DNA of 64,000 nucleotides from UBA12545 sp051024685. Lineage in GTDB: Bacteria > Bacillota > DSM-521 > Neomoorellales > Neomoorellaceae. Positions within the stretch are counted from its first letter, which is position 1. Each line of letters begins with the position of its first letter. Location: contig JAZHPA010000003.1 in the NCBI GenBank assembly GCA_051024685.1, positions 1 to 64,000 on the forward strand. The letters run 5' to 3'. The position numbers and the translations under genes were made by a program. Below, piece after piece: positions 43,012 through 52,033 of the stretch. The notes beneath the pieces were generated by a model, which saw only the letters and a list, made by a program, of their open reading frames with translations, ran no database searches and was not told where the DNA came from.

Positions 43012-43893
43012 TTACCAGGATTGAGCTTGCCCCCCAAACTTTTCAACTACAGATGCTAAGGACCGTCGTACTAAGACGTTAACCAAATGTTGTCTGTACT
43101 CCCGGCTGCCCCTGAGGACGGAGGACCGGGGAGCTGAGGCACTGGCGGCTATCCCACCTACTTCATAAACACTCTTGTCGAGGAGCTTCTTACCCGTAAG
43201 GTACACTTCTGCCTCTTTTAAACGCATTGGCTGGGGCCCTACAGGGCCTGCTGCTATAACCGCCGAAGTAATGACCCCCTCCTTAACCGTTAATCCCACC
43301 GCTACGTTTATCACTGGTAAGGCCAGACTCTTGCGCCGCGCAATCCGTAGAAAGGTGGTTACTCGGTTCTCTACTACAGGAATATATATCCCCGTCACAA
43401 TACTCCGGGTGCTATCCACTTTGGACTGTCCTGGACCAGCGTAAAGGTCTTCCACTCTTACTAATTGCCGGCTGCCGTCAGTGTGAGCTATTTCCGCCTC
43501 TGCCTCTAAAGCCACCAGGGCTACGGCCGTATCGGCGGCGGGTTGCGCATTAACCACATTACCAACAACCGTACCTACGTTGCGGATCTGTAGGCTTCCG
43601 ACTTGAGCCGCAGCTTCTGCCAAAGCGGTAGCTTTTTCCCTAATTAGCTGGCTATTTGCCGCCTGGCTATGGGTCACCCCGGCGCCAAGATAAATTTTGC
43701 CGCCTTTTTCCTCTATAACACCCATGCCCTCAATGCTGCGGATGTCTACTAGATATCGCGCCTGCTTGCTCTTGTTTTTGAGGTCTAAAACCAGATCGGT
43801 TCCGCCAGCAATAATTCGGGCCTCACCGTTATGAGCAGCCAGGATCTTTAGGGCTTCATCTATCGTCCTAGGCCGGTAATAATCCTGCCACAT
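43012..43893 (-). CDS. Molybdenum hydroxylase FAD-binding subunit (CoxM/XdhB-like)
   Basis: About 293 residues. The PCMH-type FAD motif AGGTDLVLDLKNK lies near residue 31, and QIRNVGTVVGNVVNAQPAAD near 105 is the second FAD-contacting signature of this family. It passes electrons from the 2Fe-2S clusters to NAD or another acceptor. ATG 43893 starts MWQDYYRP, the usual beginning; an upstream GTG would add seven residues. It forms the medium subunit of the three-part hydroxylase with the two genes upstream. Confidence 0.9.
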   Translation of the reverse strand: MWQDYYRPRTIDEALKILAAHNGEARIIAGGTDLVLDLKNKSKQARYLVDIRSIEGMGVIEEKGGKIYLGAGVTHSQAANSQLIREKATALAEAAAQVGSLQIRNVGTVVGNVVNAQPAADTAVALVALEAEAEIAHTDGSRQLVRVEDLYAGPGQSKVDSTRSIVTGIYIPVVENRVTTFLRIARRKSLALPVINVAVGLTVKEGVITSAVIAAGPVGPQPMRLKEAEVYLTGKKLLDKSVYEVGGIAASASAPRSSVLRGSREYRQHLVNVLVRRSLASVVEKFGGQAQSW

Positions 43894-43914
43894 GATTTTC
43901 ACCCACCTCCCCAC

Positions 43915-44904
43915 CTAGTTACCTTTCTCCCGAAGTAGCTGGCGTACTTTCTCGGGTGTGGCGGGAAGCTCCGTGATTCTTACGCCCACCGCATTAGCAA
44001 TGGCATTAATTATGGCCGGAGCGGTGGGGATATTAGCGGGTTCGCCTACTCCCTTGGCTCCAAAGGGGCCGGTGGGGTCCTCCTCCTCTACGATCAGGCT
44101 AACGACCTCGTGGGGGACATCCTTAGCGGTAGGTATGAGATACTCTGCGAGGGTCGGAGTGAGAGGCCTACCGCGATCCAGGATTACCTCCTCTATCAAC
44201 GCCTGACCGAGCCCCATGGCCACCCCGCCTTCCATCTGGCCTTCGACGGCCAAGGGGTTAATGGACTTCCCCACGTCGTTAGCCGCCACTACCCGCAAGA
44301 CGGTTACTTCACCCGTCTCCGTATCTACTTCCACTTCGGCTACATGGGCAGCAAAGGTGTAGGCCGCATACGCCTCGCCCTGGTTAGTCTCCGGATCCAC
44401 GTCTGGCGTAGTGATGTTGTGCCACCCCCAGCCGATGGCCTTTCGCCCGGAGCGACGGCAATAAGCGGCCACTTCGGCCATAGATAGGTGGGTCTTTTCT
44501 CCGTTGTAGTAGACTTGTCTCTTCCTAAAGGTAATACCCTGCGGATCAACCCCCAGCAGTTCAGCTGCGCTGTCAATTAAGCTTTCCTTTACATCAGCTG
44601 CCGCTTTTTTTGCCGCATGCCCAGTCACGTAGGTTTGCCTGCTGGCCGTACTTGGGCCGGCATCGGGAGTAGTAGCGGTATCCGCCGTAAGGACCTGCAC
44701 ATCTTCAGGTAAAATACCCAATTCTTCTGCCACGATAAGGGCGATCATTTCCGTAGAGCCCTGTCCCATGTCGGCACAACCGCTTAGGACCGTGACCGTA
44801 CCATCTTCTCCCACTTCCACCGAGACTGCCGAATTATCCGGGCGCCCAAAGCCAAAACCTATGGCATACATCATGCAGCCATAACCTATACCTCGCTTTT
44901 TCAC
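43915..44904 (-). CDS. Molybdenum hydroxylase large subunit, C-terminal half
   Basis: About 329 residues equal to the second molybdopterin-binding half of xanthine dehydrogenase-type enzymes: GCADMGQGSTEM, SRQTYVTGHAAKKAA, VEGQMEGGVAMGLGQALIEE and GAKGVGEPANIPTAPAIINAIANAVG, the last containing the catalytic Glu region. GTG 44904 has GGTGGGGG upstream. The frame is the same as that of the preceding gene and is separated from it by one UAG codon, so the enzyme is made as two pieces unless the stop is read through. Confidence 0.85.
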   Translation of the reverse strand: MKKRGIGYGCMMYAIGFGFGRPDNSAVSVEVGEDGTVTVLSGCADMGQGSTEMIALIVAEELGILPEDVQVLTADTATTPDAGPSTASRQTYVTGHAAKKAAADVKESLIDSAAELLGVDPQGITFRKRQVYYNGEKTHLSMAEVAAYCRRSGRKAIGWGWHNITTPDVDPETNQGEAYAAYTFAAHVAEVEVDTETGEVTVLRVVAANDVGKSINPLAVEGQMEGGVAMGLGQALIEEVILDRGRPLTPTLAEYLIPTAKDVPHEVVSLIVEEEDPTGPFGAKGVGEPANIPTAPAIINAIANAVGVRITELPATPEKVRQLLREKGN

Positions 44905-44937
44905 CGCGCGATCACCCCCACCTGTCAAGAAAGCGCC

Positions 44938-46686
44938 CTACAACGGATGGGCTTCTAAGTATTTCTTGACCTCTTCTAAGCAGGCCTTAATCCCTACCCC
45001 ATGCTTCAATACGTGGCCTGTACCCGTGCTCAATCCCGGCTCCAAGGCGTTCTTGTACCTAATCTCCCAAGGATCCATTTGCAGCTTTTGGGCCAGGAGG
45101 TCCATTAATGACTCATGGACGAAAGCCGCCTGCACTACCCCGAAGCCTCGCATGGCTCCCGAGGGAGGATTATTGGTATAAACCGTGTAGGTATCCACCT
45201 TAATGTTAGGAATATAATAGGGCCCGCTTAGGTGCAGACCGGCTTTCTTGACCACGTAAACGCCGAGGGACACGTAAGCGCCGGTATCTGCGTAGACTTC
45301 TCCTTCCAAAGCCAGCAATTTGCCTTCCCGGTTAGCTCCCAAGCGGGCCTTAATTACCATGGGGTGGCGCTTGGTTGTCGCCCGCATGGATTCTTCTCGG
45401 GTGAAACGAACTTTCACCGGTCGCCCAGTCTTTAAGGCTGCCAGTGCGGCCAAAATCTCAGTAGTAATATCGTCCTTACCACCAAAACCTCCACCCGTGG
45501 TCATTTGTACAACCCTGACTTTGTTAATCGGCAGGCCCAAAACAGGAGCGATCTGCCGCCGGTCACGGAAAACATACTGCGTAGAAGTCCATACTGTGAG
45601 GTTGCCTTGATGGTCTACAGCGGCCACACTGCACTCCGGCTCAAGATAGGCATGTTCCACACACTGGGTGCGGAAAATATTTTCCACCACCACCTCACTC
45701 TGGCTGAACCCCGCTGCAATATCGCCCTTCCTCACTTTGGTGTGCTGAACCAGGTTGCCCTTTTCATGGACCAAAGGCGCACCTGGCTTTAGGGCTTCCT
45801 CAGCGGAAAAGACGCCGGGCAACTCCTCATAATCTACTCTGATAAGCCCCAAAGCTTCTTCCGCCGCCCTCTCGCTTTCCGCCACTACCAGGGCCACCGC
45901 GTCTCCCAGACAGCGCACCTTATCATCGGCTAACACGCGTTGGTCCAGGTAGACCAGGCCGTAGCGGTTTAGGCCCGGGACATCCTTAGCCGTTAAGATA
46001 GCCACTACACCTGGTACTCTTTCGGCAGCCGAACAGTCAATCCCTTTAATCAACGCGTGGGGATAAGCGCTCCGCAGAGCTCTGCCGTAAAGCATGTTAG
46101 GCAGATATATATCGTCAGCATATGTGGCCTTACCGGTAGCCTTGTCTACGGCGTCCCGCCGCCGCACCTTGTGGCCAATGACGCTGTAATCGCAAGAGGA
46201 AGGTCCCATCTCCCTTGGGGGCAACTGGCCGGAGGCCACTTTGACGGCCCTCACCATTTTCTGGTATCCCGTGCAACGGCATAGGTTGCCGGATAAGGCT
46301 TCCTTGATTTCCTCCTCCGACGGCTTTGGGTTGGCCATGAGTAATGCCTTAGCGGACATAATAGCCCCCGGCGTACAGAAACCGCACTGGATAGCGCCTT
46401 CATCGATAAAAGCTTGCTGCAGGGGATCCAACTCTCCGTTACGGGCTAAACCTTCTATGGTGACCACTTCACAACCATCCACTGCTACGGCCGGAACGAG
46501 GCAAGAATTCACGGCCTGGCCGTTGACCAAAACCGTGCACGCCCCACATTCGCCCTGGCCGCAACCCTCTTTAGTCCCTGTCAGCCTTAAGGTCTCCCGT
46601 AAGAAACGGAGTAGCGTCAGGTCCGCATTCACCGTAGCCGTCACTTCCTGGCCATTAACGGTCAGCCTAATCTGACGCTCAGCCAC
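44938..46686 (-). CDS. Molybdenum hydroxylase: 2Fe-2S domain fused to first half of large subunit
   Basis: A 582-residue fusion. Residues 1-155 are the small iron-sulfur subunit (XdhC/CoxS type): CGQGECGAC at 42-50 for the first cluster, QCGFCTPG and GNLCRCTGY for the second. From about 165 the Ald_Xan_dh domain and first molybdopterin domain follow (RRRDAVDKATGKATYADDIY, then TGGGFGGKDD and PSGAMRGFGV). It ends with TAG at 44938-44940, where full-length relatives continue for another 330 residues. GTG start with GAGGTGA six bases upstream. It hydroxylates an N-heterocycle or aldehyde; substrate not readable. Confidence 0.88.
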   Translation of the reverse strand: MAERQIRLTVNGQEVTATVNADLTLLRFLRETLRLTGTKEGCGQGECGACTVLVNGQAVNSCLVPAVAVDGCEVVTIEGLARNGELDPLQQAFIDEGAIQCGFCTPGAIMSAKALLMANPKPSEEEIKEALSGNLCRCTGYQKMVRAVKVASGQLPPREMGPSSCDYSVIGHKVRRRDAVDKATGKATYADDIYLPNMLYGRALRSAYPHALIKGIDCSAAERVPGVVAILTAKDVPGLNRYGLVYLDQRVLADDKVRCLGDAVALVVAESERAAEEALGLIRVDYEELPGVFSAEEALKPGAPLVHEKGNLVQHTKVRKGDIAAGFSQSEVVVENIFRTQCVEHAYLEPECSVAAVDHQGNLTVWTSTQYVFRDRRQIAPVLGLPINKVRVVQMTTGGGFGGKDDITTEILAALAALKTGRPVKVRFTREESMRATTKRHPMVIKARLGANREGKLLALEGEVYADTGAYVSLGVYVVKKAGLHLSGPYYIPNIKVDTYTVYTNNPPSGAMRGFGVVQAAFVHESLMDLLAQKLQMDPWEIRYKNALEPGLSTGTGHVLKHGVGIKACLEEVKKYLEAHPL

Positions 46687-46692
46687 CTACAT

Positions 46693-47577
46693 TCACCTCG
46701 CTCCCATTTCAAGTAATTCTGCCGGTCTAGTCACAATCATCTGGCGAATTTCCTCTTCAGTTAAGCCCTTTTCATGTAAACACTGGGCAAAAACCCGCAA
46801 GGATTCATGAGGCATAGGATTGTGCCTCTGGCCTGCATCGCTGATCAAAACGGCGTTTTCCACGCCGATAGTCCTTATGGCTGCAAAAACTTCTTCCACC
46901 GTAGCATAGTGCCACATGGGAGAAACGGTACAATAACCGAACTCGGCTATGGCTCCTAGAGCTACCAGTTCTTTCAATTGCTGGACGGACAGCCTGGGCA
47001 CCTTAAAAAAGGGATGGGTAATTAAAATCTTTTGGACTCCTCTTTCGCGGGCTGCTTTGACGAGGGCATAAATTTCTTCAGGCGAAAGGTGACAGGTACC
47101 TAGGACGGCCTTATATTTAGCGACCAGTTCTAGCACTTCCCAGGTATTTGGAGTAAGCTTCTTTTCTTCATCCCAGATGGTGATTCCCAGGCCATCCCCA
47201 GCCGGCCCCGTATTCCCTCCCTCCTGCACATCATACCTACCTCGGGAACCGTGAACCTCGGCATGGTAAGCCGCATCAATAGTAGGCATCCAGACGATTT
47301 TTCCGCCCATCTTAAGGGAGGCCTCTACGGCAGCCGGGTTAATGCCGCCTACGTAAGAGTTAAGGACTATACCGCCAAAAACTTGAAATCCCTCTATCTG
47401 CCTAGATACCTCTCTGGCCCGCGAAACCGTACTTTCATGATGGCATTTCAGGACTATACCCCTCATTCCCGCCTGGGCCGCAGCTTGGGCCGCAGTATAA
47501 TCGTCGCAAAGCCGCGGGAAGAGGCAGGGGTGCGTGTGAACGTGGAGATCGATGGCCCCCTCGAGGTCCACCAGCAT
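46693..47577 (-). CDS. DUF6282-like metal-dependent hydrolase
   Basis: A 294-residue protein with an amidohydrolase-like start AIDLHVHTHPCLFPRLCDDY, giving the HxH metal motif at about residues 12-14, then KCHHEST and, late, VLISDAGQRHNPMP. The pattern is that of DUF6282 proteins of the TIM-barrel metal-hydrolase superfamily, whose reactions are mostly unknown. It lies six bases ahead of the hydroxylase gene and just after the PreA-like gene, so a hydrolytic ring-opening or deamidating step in the same pathway is a reasonable inference. Confidence 0.75.
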   Translation of the reverse strand: MLVDLEGAIDLHVHTHPCLFPRLCDDYTAAQAAAQAGMRGIVLKCHHESTVSRAREVSRQIEGFQVFGGIVLNSYVGGINPAAVEASLKMGGKIVWMPTIDAAYHAEVHGSRGRYDVQEGGNTGPAGDGLGITIWDEEKKLTPNTWEVLELVAKYKAVLGTCHLSPEEIYALVKAARERGVQKILITHPFFKVPRLSVQQLKELVALGAIAEFGYCTVSPMWHYATVEEVFAAIRTIGVENAVLISDAGQRHNPMPHESLRVFAQCLHEKGLTEEEIRQMIVTRPAELLEMGAR

Positions 47578-47590
47578 TTTAGATAACCCC

Positions 47591-48745
47591 CTATTCCTTC
47601 AACTCAATGGCTCCAACCGGGCACCACTGGGCGCAGAGGCCGCAGCCGTCACAGGCTTCTCTATCGACCCACGTACGGCCGTTTTCCTGGTGAATGGCGC
47701 CGTAGAAGCAAACCCGCGAACAGATATCGCAATTTTTACAGATATCCGGATTGATGGTGGCCAAGCGAGGAGGCTCCTGGGCCAGTTCTTCCACAGTCTT
47801 GATATGGGGTAAGGCGATGCCGCGGAAATCCTCGACAGTGCGGTACCCTTTACGATCCATAAATTCGTTCAAGCCGTGCAATATCCTTTCTACCTTCCCC
47901 AATCCTTCCCACATGATCGCCGTGGCCATCTGCACTGTGGTGGCCCCCAGCATAATGTATTCTACTACCTCCTGCCAGCTGCTCACGCCGCCCACAGCCG
48001 AAAGGGGAACCTTTACCGCCCGGGCCACTTCAGAAAAGTGGCGCATAATGATGGGCTTAATGGCCGGGCCCGTATAACCGCCGTAACCCCGCAGGTAGGG
48101 CCTTCCCGTTTCAATATCTACCCCGGCAAAGGATCGAATGGAGTTGCTAATGGTAATAGCATCCGCCCCTGCTTCAACTGCTGCCTGGGCAATTTCTACC
48201 ATATCGGATACGTTAGGCGTCAATTTAACTGAAAGGGGCAGTTTAACGGCTCCCTTGGCCGCCTTTACCTGGCGATAGGTTAATTCCGGATTCTTGCCTA
48301 TGTGCATACCTACAGTGGAGGCCGGCATGGGACAGGAAACGTTTAATTCAAAGAGGTCCACCAGACCGGTAGCTTCCACCTGGCTGGCCAGTTCGGCCGT
48401 CTCCTCCGGTTCCGGCATGGCCAGGATACTGGCGAAGATTTTGGCACCGCCTTCCCGGGCCAGGGCTAAATCCTGCGCTATCCATTCCTCACGGGTTTTG
48501 GTGGTAAATAGTTCTAAGTTAACCATACCTATGGGACGGTTGCCCACACGGTACAGAAACAAGCGCCCGTTGCGCGGGTGAGCAGCCCAGTCCTGGATGG
48601 GACCTATCGTCTTAGGAATGACGGCGCCGAAACCCGCCTCTCCTGCCTGCTTCAGTCGAAGGCCGTCCCATCCTGGGGTGGCTGAAGCAAGAACCAACGG
48701 ATTGCGAAAGGTTACACCGGCGAAGTTTACTCGAAGATCAGCCAT
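47591..48745 (-). CDS. PreA-like dihydropyrimidine dehydrogenase/DHODH with ferredoxin domain
   Basis: 384 residues: an FMN-binding dihydroorotate-dehydrogenase-like barrel (residues 1-310; VNFAGVTFRNPLVLASATPG, ELNVSCPMPASTVGM, VKLTPNVSDMVEIAQ, AVGGVSSW) and a C-terminal ferredoxin domain with two 4Fe-4S motifs (CKNCDICSRVC and CDGCGLCAQWCP). This is the layout of the PreA subunit of NAD-dependent dihydropyrimidine dehydrogenase, which reduces the C5-C6 bond of uracil or thymine. No PreT partner is adjacent. In this operon it may reduce a hydroxylated heterocycle. Confidence 0.88.
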   Translation of the reverse strand: MADLRVNFAGVTFRNPLVLASATPGWDGLRLKQAGEAGFGAVIPKTIGPIQDWAAHPRNGRLFLYRVGNRPIGMVNLELFTTKTREEWIAQDLALAREGGAKIFASILAMPEPEETAELASQVEATGLVDLFELNVSCPMPASTVGMHIGKNPELTYRQVKAAKGAVKLPLSVKLTPNVSDMVEIAQAAVEAGADAITISNSIRSFAGVDIETGRPYLRGYGGYTGPAIKPIIMRHFSEVARAVKVPLSAVGGVSSWQEVVEYIMLGATTVQMATAIMWEGLGKVERILHGLNEFMDRKGYRTVEDFRGIALPHIKTVEELAQEPPRLATINPDICKNCDICSRVCFYGAIHQENGRTWVDREACDGCGLCAQWCPVGAIELKE

Positions 48746-48843
48746 ATCAAATGCACCTCTGCTTTAACGTGGATTTACCTCTGGAATTCTGCCTATAAAT
48801 TTGTTTTCCTTTAGACTACTGTTACAATTATTAGTTACTTATC

Positions 48844-49527
48844 TTATACAGCTGTACTTAATTCTCTTAATATATCCAAAGCCTGCTCCAAAGCAGCCTG
48901 ATTGCTGGTAACCACGGGGAGGCCGGTAAGGTATTCCAGCCGCTCCTTTATTTCTAAGGCGCGGAAATTGGTACAGGAGAGAAAAACCCCGTCTACTTCC
49001 TGTCCTTCTAAGGTTTTCAAGGCAAAGGCCAGGATCTCCTCAGGAGGTACGCCCGCGATGGCAAAGTTATAATCTATTCCCAGGCCGGCAATGGTGGCCA
49101 CCACCAGTCCATCGTCCTCCAAGCTCTTCCGGATCCGCAGGTTTAAGCTCTCGACGTAGGGTGTTATAACGGCCACCTTCTGTATACCTCTTCGCTTTAA
49201 GACTCCCCGTACGCTGGCCACCGTACTGATCGCCGGGCAGCCGGCCACAGTGCTTATTTGCCTGCATAGTTCCTCGTCGTAGGCATTGCCTCGGAGTGCC
49301 CCGGCCGACGTGCAGCCGAACACGATGGCGTGGGGTTCCACTGTAGCCAAATCCTTAAGGGCTCGAGGGAAATGGATATCGAGCATCTCCTCTTCGCCCG
49401 CTACAGTCGTATCTTTGAGATACATGCGCGCTACGTGTAGGGTAATATGACTGGGGAGATGACGATAGAAATCCACTTCCATTACAGAATTGGAAGAGGG
49501 AACTATTAAACCCAGCCGTTGGTACAT
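48844..49527 (-). CDS. Asp/Glu/hydantoin racemase or maleate isomerase family enzyme
   Basis: About 227 residues with both catalytic cysteines of the superfamily: FGCTSAGALRG in the first half and FLSCTNFRALE in the second. LGLIVPSSNSVMEVDFYRHLP at the start is typical of the maleate cis-trans isomerase/arylmalonate decarboxylase branch. ATG 49527 follows AGGGGGA at eight bases; longer starts at 49536 and 49596 are less likely. Between the PucR gene and the PreA-like gene, it would act on a ring-opened dicarboxylate or on a hydantoin. The exact reaction is open. Confidence 0.82.
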   Translation of the reverse strand: MYQRLGLIVPSSNSVMEVDFYRHLPSHITLHVARMYLKDTTVAGEEEMLDIHFPRALKDLATVEPHAIVFGCTSAGALRGNAYDEELCRQISTVAGCPAISTVASVRGVLKRRGIQKVAVITPYVESLNLRIRKSLEDDGLVVATIAGLGIDYNFAIAGVPPEEILAFALKTLEGQEVDGVFLSCTNFRALEIKERLEYLTGLPVVTSNQAALEQALDILRELSTAV

Positions 49528-49671
49528 CTGGCCCATCCCCCTATTGCCTGGCAAACGCCTTAAATGCTTGTACGTTAGATTATTTCTACACTTCACGGGC
49601 CCTGCCTTTAGACTTACGGCACAAACCGATTACGTTTTTCCTGGGCCATCGGCATAGAAATATCCCTTCAG

Positions 49672-51306
49672 TTAGGGGGTTAACTGGGACAATTTTAAAG
49701 CCAGCATTAAAGCAAATCTATTTTCCGCATCGTTTAAATCGAGGCCAGTAATCTCTTCTATCTTTTTCACCCGGTATATGACGGAATTTTTATGGACAAA
49801 CAGGGCCTCGGCTGTTCGGCGCAAATTGCCGTCATTCTCTAAGTAAGATGCTAAGGTGGCCATTAAGTCCGTTTTATTCTGGGCATCGTAGGCCTGAAGC
49901 TTACCAATGTATTCCTGGCAAAAGCTATGGACCGAGGGTGAGTCCTTAACGTAAAAGAGAACCCGCAGGGGCCCAAGCTCCGAAAAGAGCACAGGCCGTT
50001 TATCCTCACCCTTTTCCAGGGCGACCTTTAATGCAACCTGCGCTTCTTCATAAGAAGTCTTTACATACTCTAACCCCTCGTAGGGTCTGCCCACCCCTAT
50101 ACCCAATCTCGCCTTGGGAAAGCGGACCTTAGTCGCCTTCAAAATCTCAGTGAGGCGGCTTGGCAGCTCTTTGTCCGTCTCGGAATAAAAACGGAGAAGC
50201 CCGACAACCCGGTTATCTCTGCTGGCCACCAAAATACCCCCTGGATGCTGGGAAAAGCGAGAACGGAGGAGATGAATGACTTCTGAATGAAGATCAACCT
50301 GATAAGGGGGTATCTTACTTTGCCATTGGAAACCTACTACTATCACGGCCAGCCGTCCTGCCAGGTTTATACCCAGGTGGGCAGCCCGCTTCATGGTTAT
50401 TTCCTTATTCTCTATGCTACCCCTGAGCAGTTCGTCCAGCAACTCGCCCCGGAGGCGAATTTCCGTTTCGGCAATGGCTTTCTCCTTGGCAAACTCCAAG
50501 GCCACAATAGTAGCACCCGTTTCAATTCCCCTTATTTCTACATCATTTAAATAGCGGCTGCTTTGCAGGATGACCAGATAACCCTCTATTTTTTCTTGGT
50601 AGGCTACCGGTACCACAACGCTTTCGGGTAAATCCGGACTAAGTTGAAGTATGGTAGCCCGGTGGGGAAGCAATTCCTCTAATTCTTTGGGCACCTCTTG
50701 GAAAATTCGTTCTAAAGCATGCTCTAATACAGATAAGCTTTCACTGTCGGCCAGTGGCGGATAACCTGCTCCCAGACAGGTCCCGTGGCCGAAAATAAAG
50801 ACAGGATTAGCCGTAAATTGAGCTAAAGCGGTACATACTCCTTGCAGTCCCGTACCTCTTAGGAGCACGTTAAGGAGAAGATTGTGGATTTCGTCGGTTC
50901 TTCGCCGCCGATAAAGCTGTTCATTAATCAATAGTTCAAAGATAGGCAGCATAATGTCCATGTACGGCACGTCGGGAGGTAGTTCCAGCAGGGGCAATCC
51001 CACCCGCTCAGCATGTTCAGCCATATCCTCCGGGATCCTAAAGAGATATTGGCCTGGTTTAATTCCAAAGGCAGCTACCCCTTTGCCCGCCAGATCGTAT
51101 ATAATCCTCTGGCGCAGTTCAGGATTGTCCTTAAATGCGTAGCCCGCGGTAAGCAGGAGTTCCCCACCTTTCATCCATCGGGCGACCTCTGGAACTTCCA
51201 TAATATTTACAAAGGTTATCTCATTATCTAGACCCCGCCGGCCCGCTACTAATTTAGCCCGGCGCAGGGGCCCTATGCTTAAGGCTTGTCGAACGTTAAG
51301 GGACAT
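49672..51306 (-). CDS. PucR-family transcriptional regulator
   Basis: About 544 residues: the N-terminal PucR domain (LVAGRRGLDNEITFVNIMEV and GGELLLTAGYAFKDN), a central GGDEF-like region (RLGIGVGRPYEGLEYVKTSYEEAQVAL), and a C-terminal PucR helix-turn-helix (NLRRTAEALFVHKNSVIYRVKKI). The family controls purine, allantoin and related nitrogen-compound use. ATG 51306 follows GAGGTGG at five bases. It stands at the head of the hydroxylase operon on the same strand, so it most likely senses the pathway substrate. Confidence 0.88.
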   Translation of the reverse strand: MSLNVRQALSIGPLRRAKLVAGRRGLDNEITFVNIMEVPEVARWMKGGELLLTAGYAFKDNPELRQRIIYDLAGKGVAAFGIKPGQYLFRIPEDMAEHAERVGLPLLELPPDVPYMDIMLPIFELLINEQLYRRRRTDEIHNLLLNVLLRGTGLQGVCTALAQFTANPVFIFGHGTCLGAGYPPLADSESLSVLEHALERIFQEVPKELEELLPHRATILQLSPDLPESVVVPVAYQEKIEGYLVILQSSRYLNDVEIRGIETGATIVALEFAKEKAIAETEIRLRGELLDELLRGSIENKEITMKRAAHLGINLAGRLAVIVVGFQWQSKIPPYQVDLHSEVIHLLRSRFSQHPGGILVASRDNRVVGLLRFYSETDKELPSRLTEILKATKVRFPKARLGIGVGRPYEGLEYVKTSYEEAQVALKVALEKGEDKRPVLFSELGPLRVLFYVKDSPSVHSFCQEYIGKLQAYDAQNKTDLMATLASYLENDGNLRRTAEALFVHKNSVIYRVKKIEEITGLDLNDAENRFALMLALKLSQLTP

Positions 51307-51481
51307 GGGCACCACCTCAACATAATATTCTACGCCTAAAAACTAACCTCCTCCCCGACTCCCTTTTAAATGATGCCGGAGACGGTTATTCTAAAAACTG
51401 GGAGGATTTTATGGCCCCTCGCCGAAATATAAAAGTCGGCTTCCGATAATGCCCAAATTTTTTTCAAGAGGTGATCAGTTA

Positions 51482-52000
51482 ATGCCCAACATTATGTATA
51501 CCGCTGCCGAACTTATGGCGGTAGCCGCCCGTACGGCTCCCAAGGCGGCCGGCAAGGACTTTGTGGTCTTAGAAATCCTGCAAGGAGACCAGTTGCAGAA
51601 GCTGGCCGATGCCATGGTTGACTACGGGCGTCAGACTAATCGCAAGAATTTCGACCGGGACGGGGAAAATGTAAGACGTTCCGAAGCAGTCCTGCTGATA
51701 GGGTTAAAAAACGCCCAAAAGGCCGGATTGGACTGTGGCGCTTGCGGAGAGCCTCGGTGCGCAGAGCTGAAGGATTTACAGCCGGGTCCGGAGTTTGCCG
51801 GCCCTATATGCGCCTGGCGTCTCCTGGACTTAGGCATCGCCATAGGCTCGGCAGTCAAGACAGCCAGCATCCTCAATATTGACAATCGCATTATGTATCG
51901 CATTGGGGTCCTGGCCAGGCGTCTGGGCCTCATCGATGCGGAAATGGCGGTGGGCATACCCCTCTCGGCTACCGGCAAAAACATTTATTTCGACCGTTAA
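51482..52000 (+). CDS. DUF2148 ferredoxin-domain protein
   Basis: 172 residues, a cytoplasmic protein of the DUF2148 family, with the motif LDCGACGEPRCAELK near residue 84 and a further Cys in GPICAWRLLDLG, consistent with an iron-sulfur site; no function has been shown. ATG 51482 follows AGAGGTGATC; an ATG eleven codons upstream lacks a ribosome site. Monocistronic, ended by a hairpin shared with the convergent gene. Confidence 0.82.
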   Translation: MPNIMYTAAELMAVAARTAPKAAGKDFVVLEILQGDQLQKLADAMVDYGRQTNRKNFDRDGENVRRSEAVLLIGLKNAQKAGLDCGACGEPRCAELKDLQPGPEFAGPICAWRLLDLGIAIGSAVKTASILNIDNRIMYRIGVLARRLGLIDAEMAVGIPLSATGKNIYFDR

Positions 52001-52005
52001 ACGTA

Positions 52006-52032
52006 AAGGTCCCTCACCATTTGAGGGACCTT
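52006..52032. terminator. Bidirectional terminator
   Basis: AAGGTCCCTC and GAGGGACCTT form a ten-pair stem in the 33-base gap between two convergent genes, with modest T-rich tails on both sides. Confidence 0.75.
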
Positions 52033-52033
52033 G

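Noticed and set aside
44938..44940. UAG as a pyrrolysine codon in the Mo hydroxylase
   Set aside because: It falls in a linker, and a G-rich ribosome site with GTG follows, so split translation is simpler. No pyrrolysine genes are in the window.
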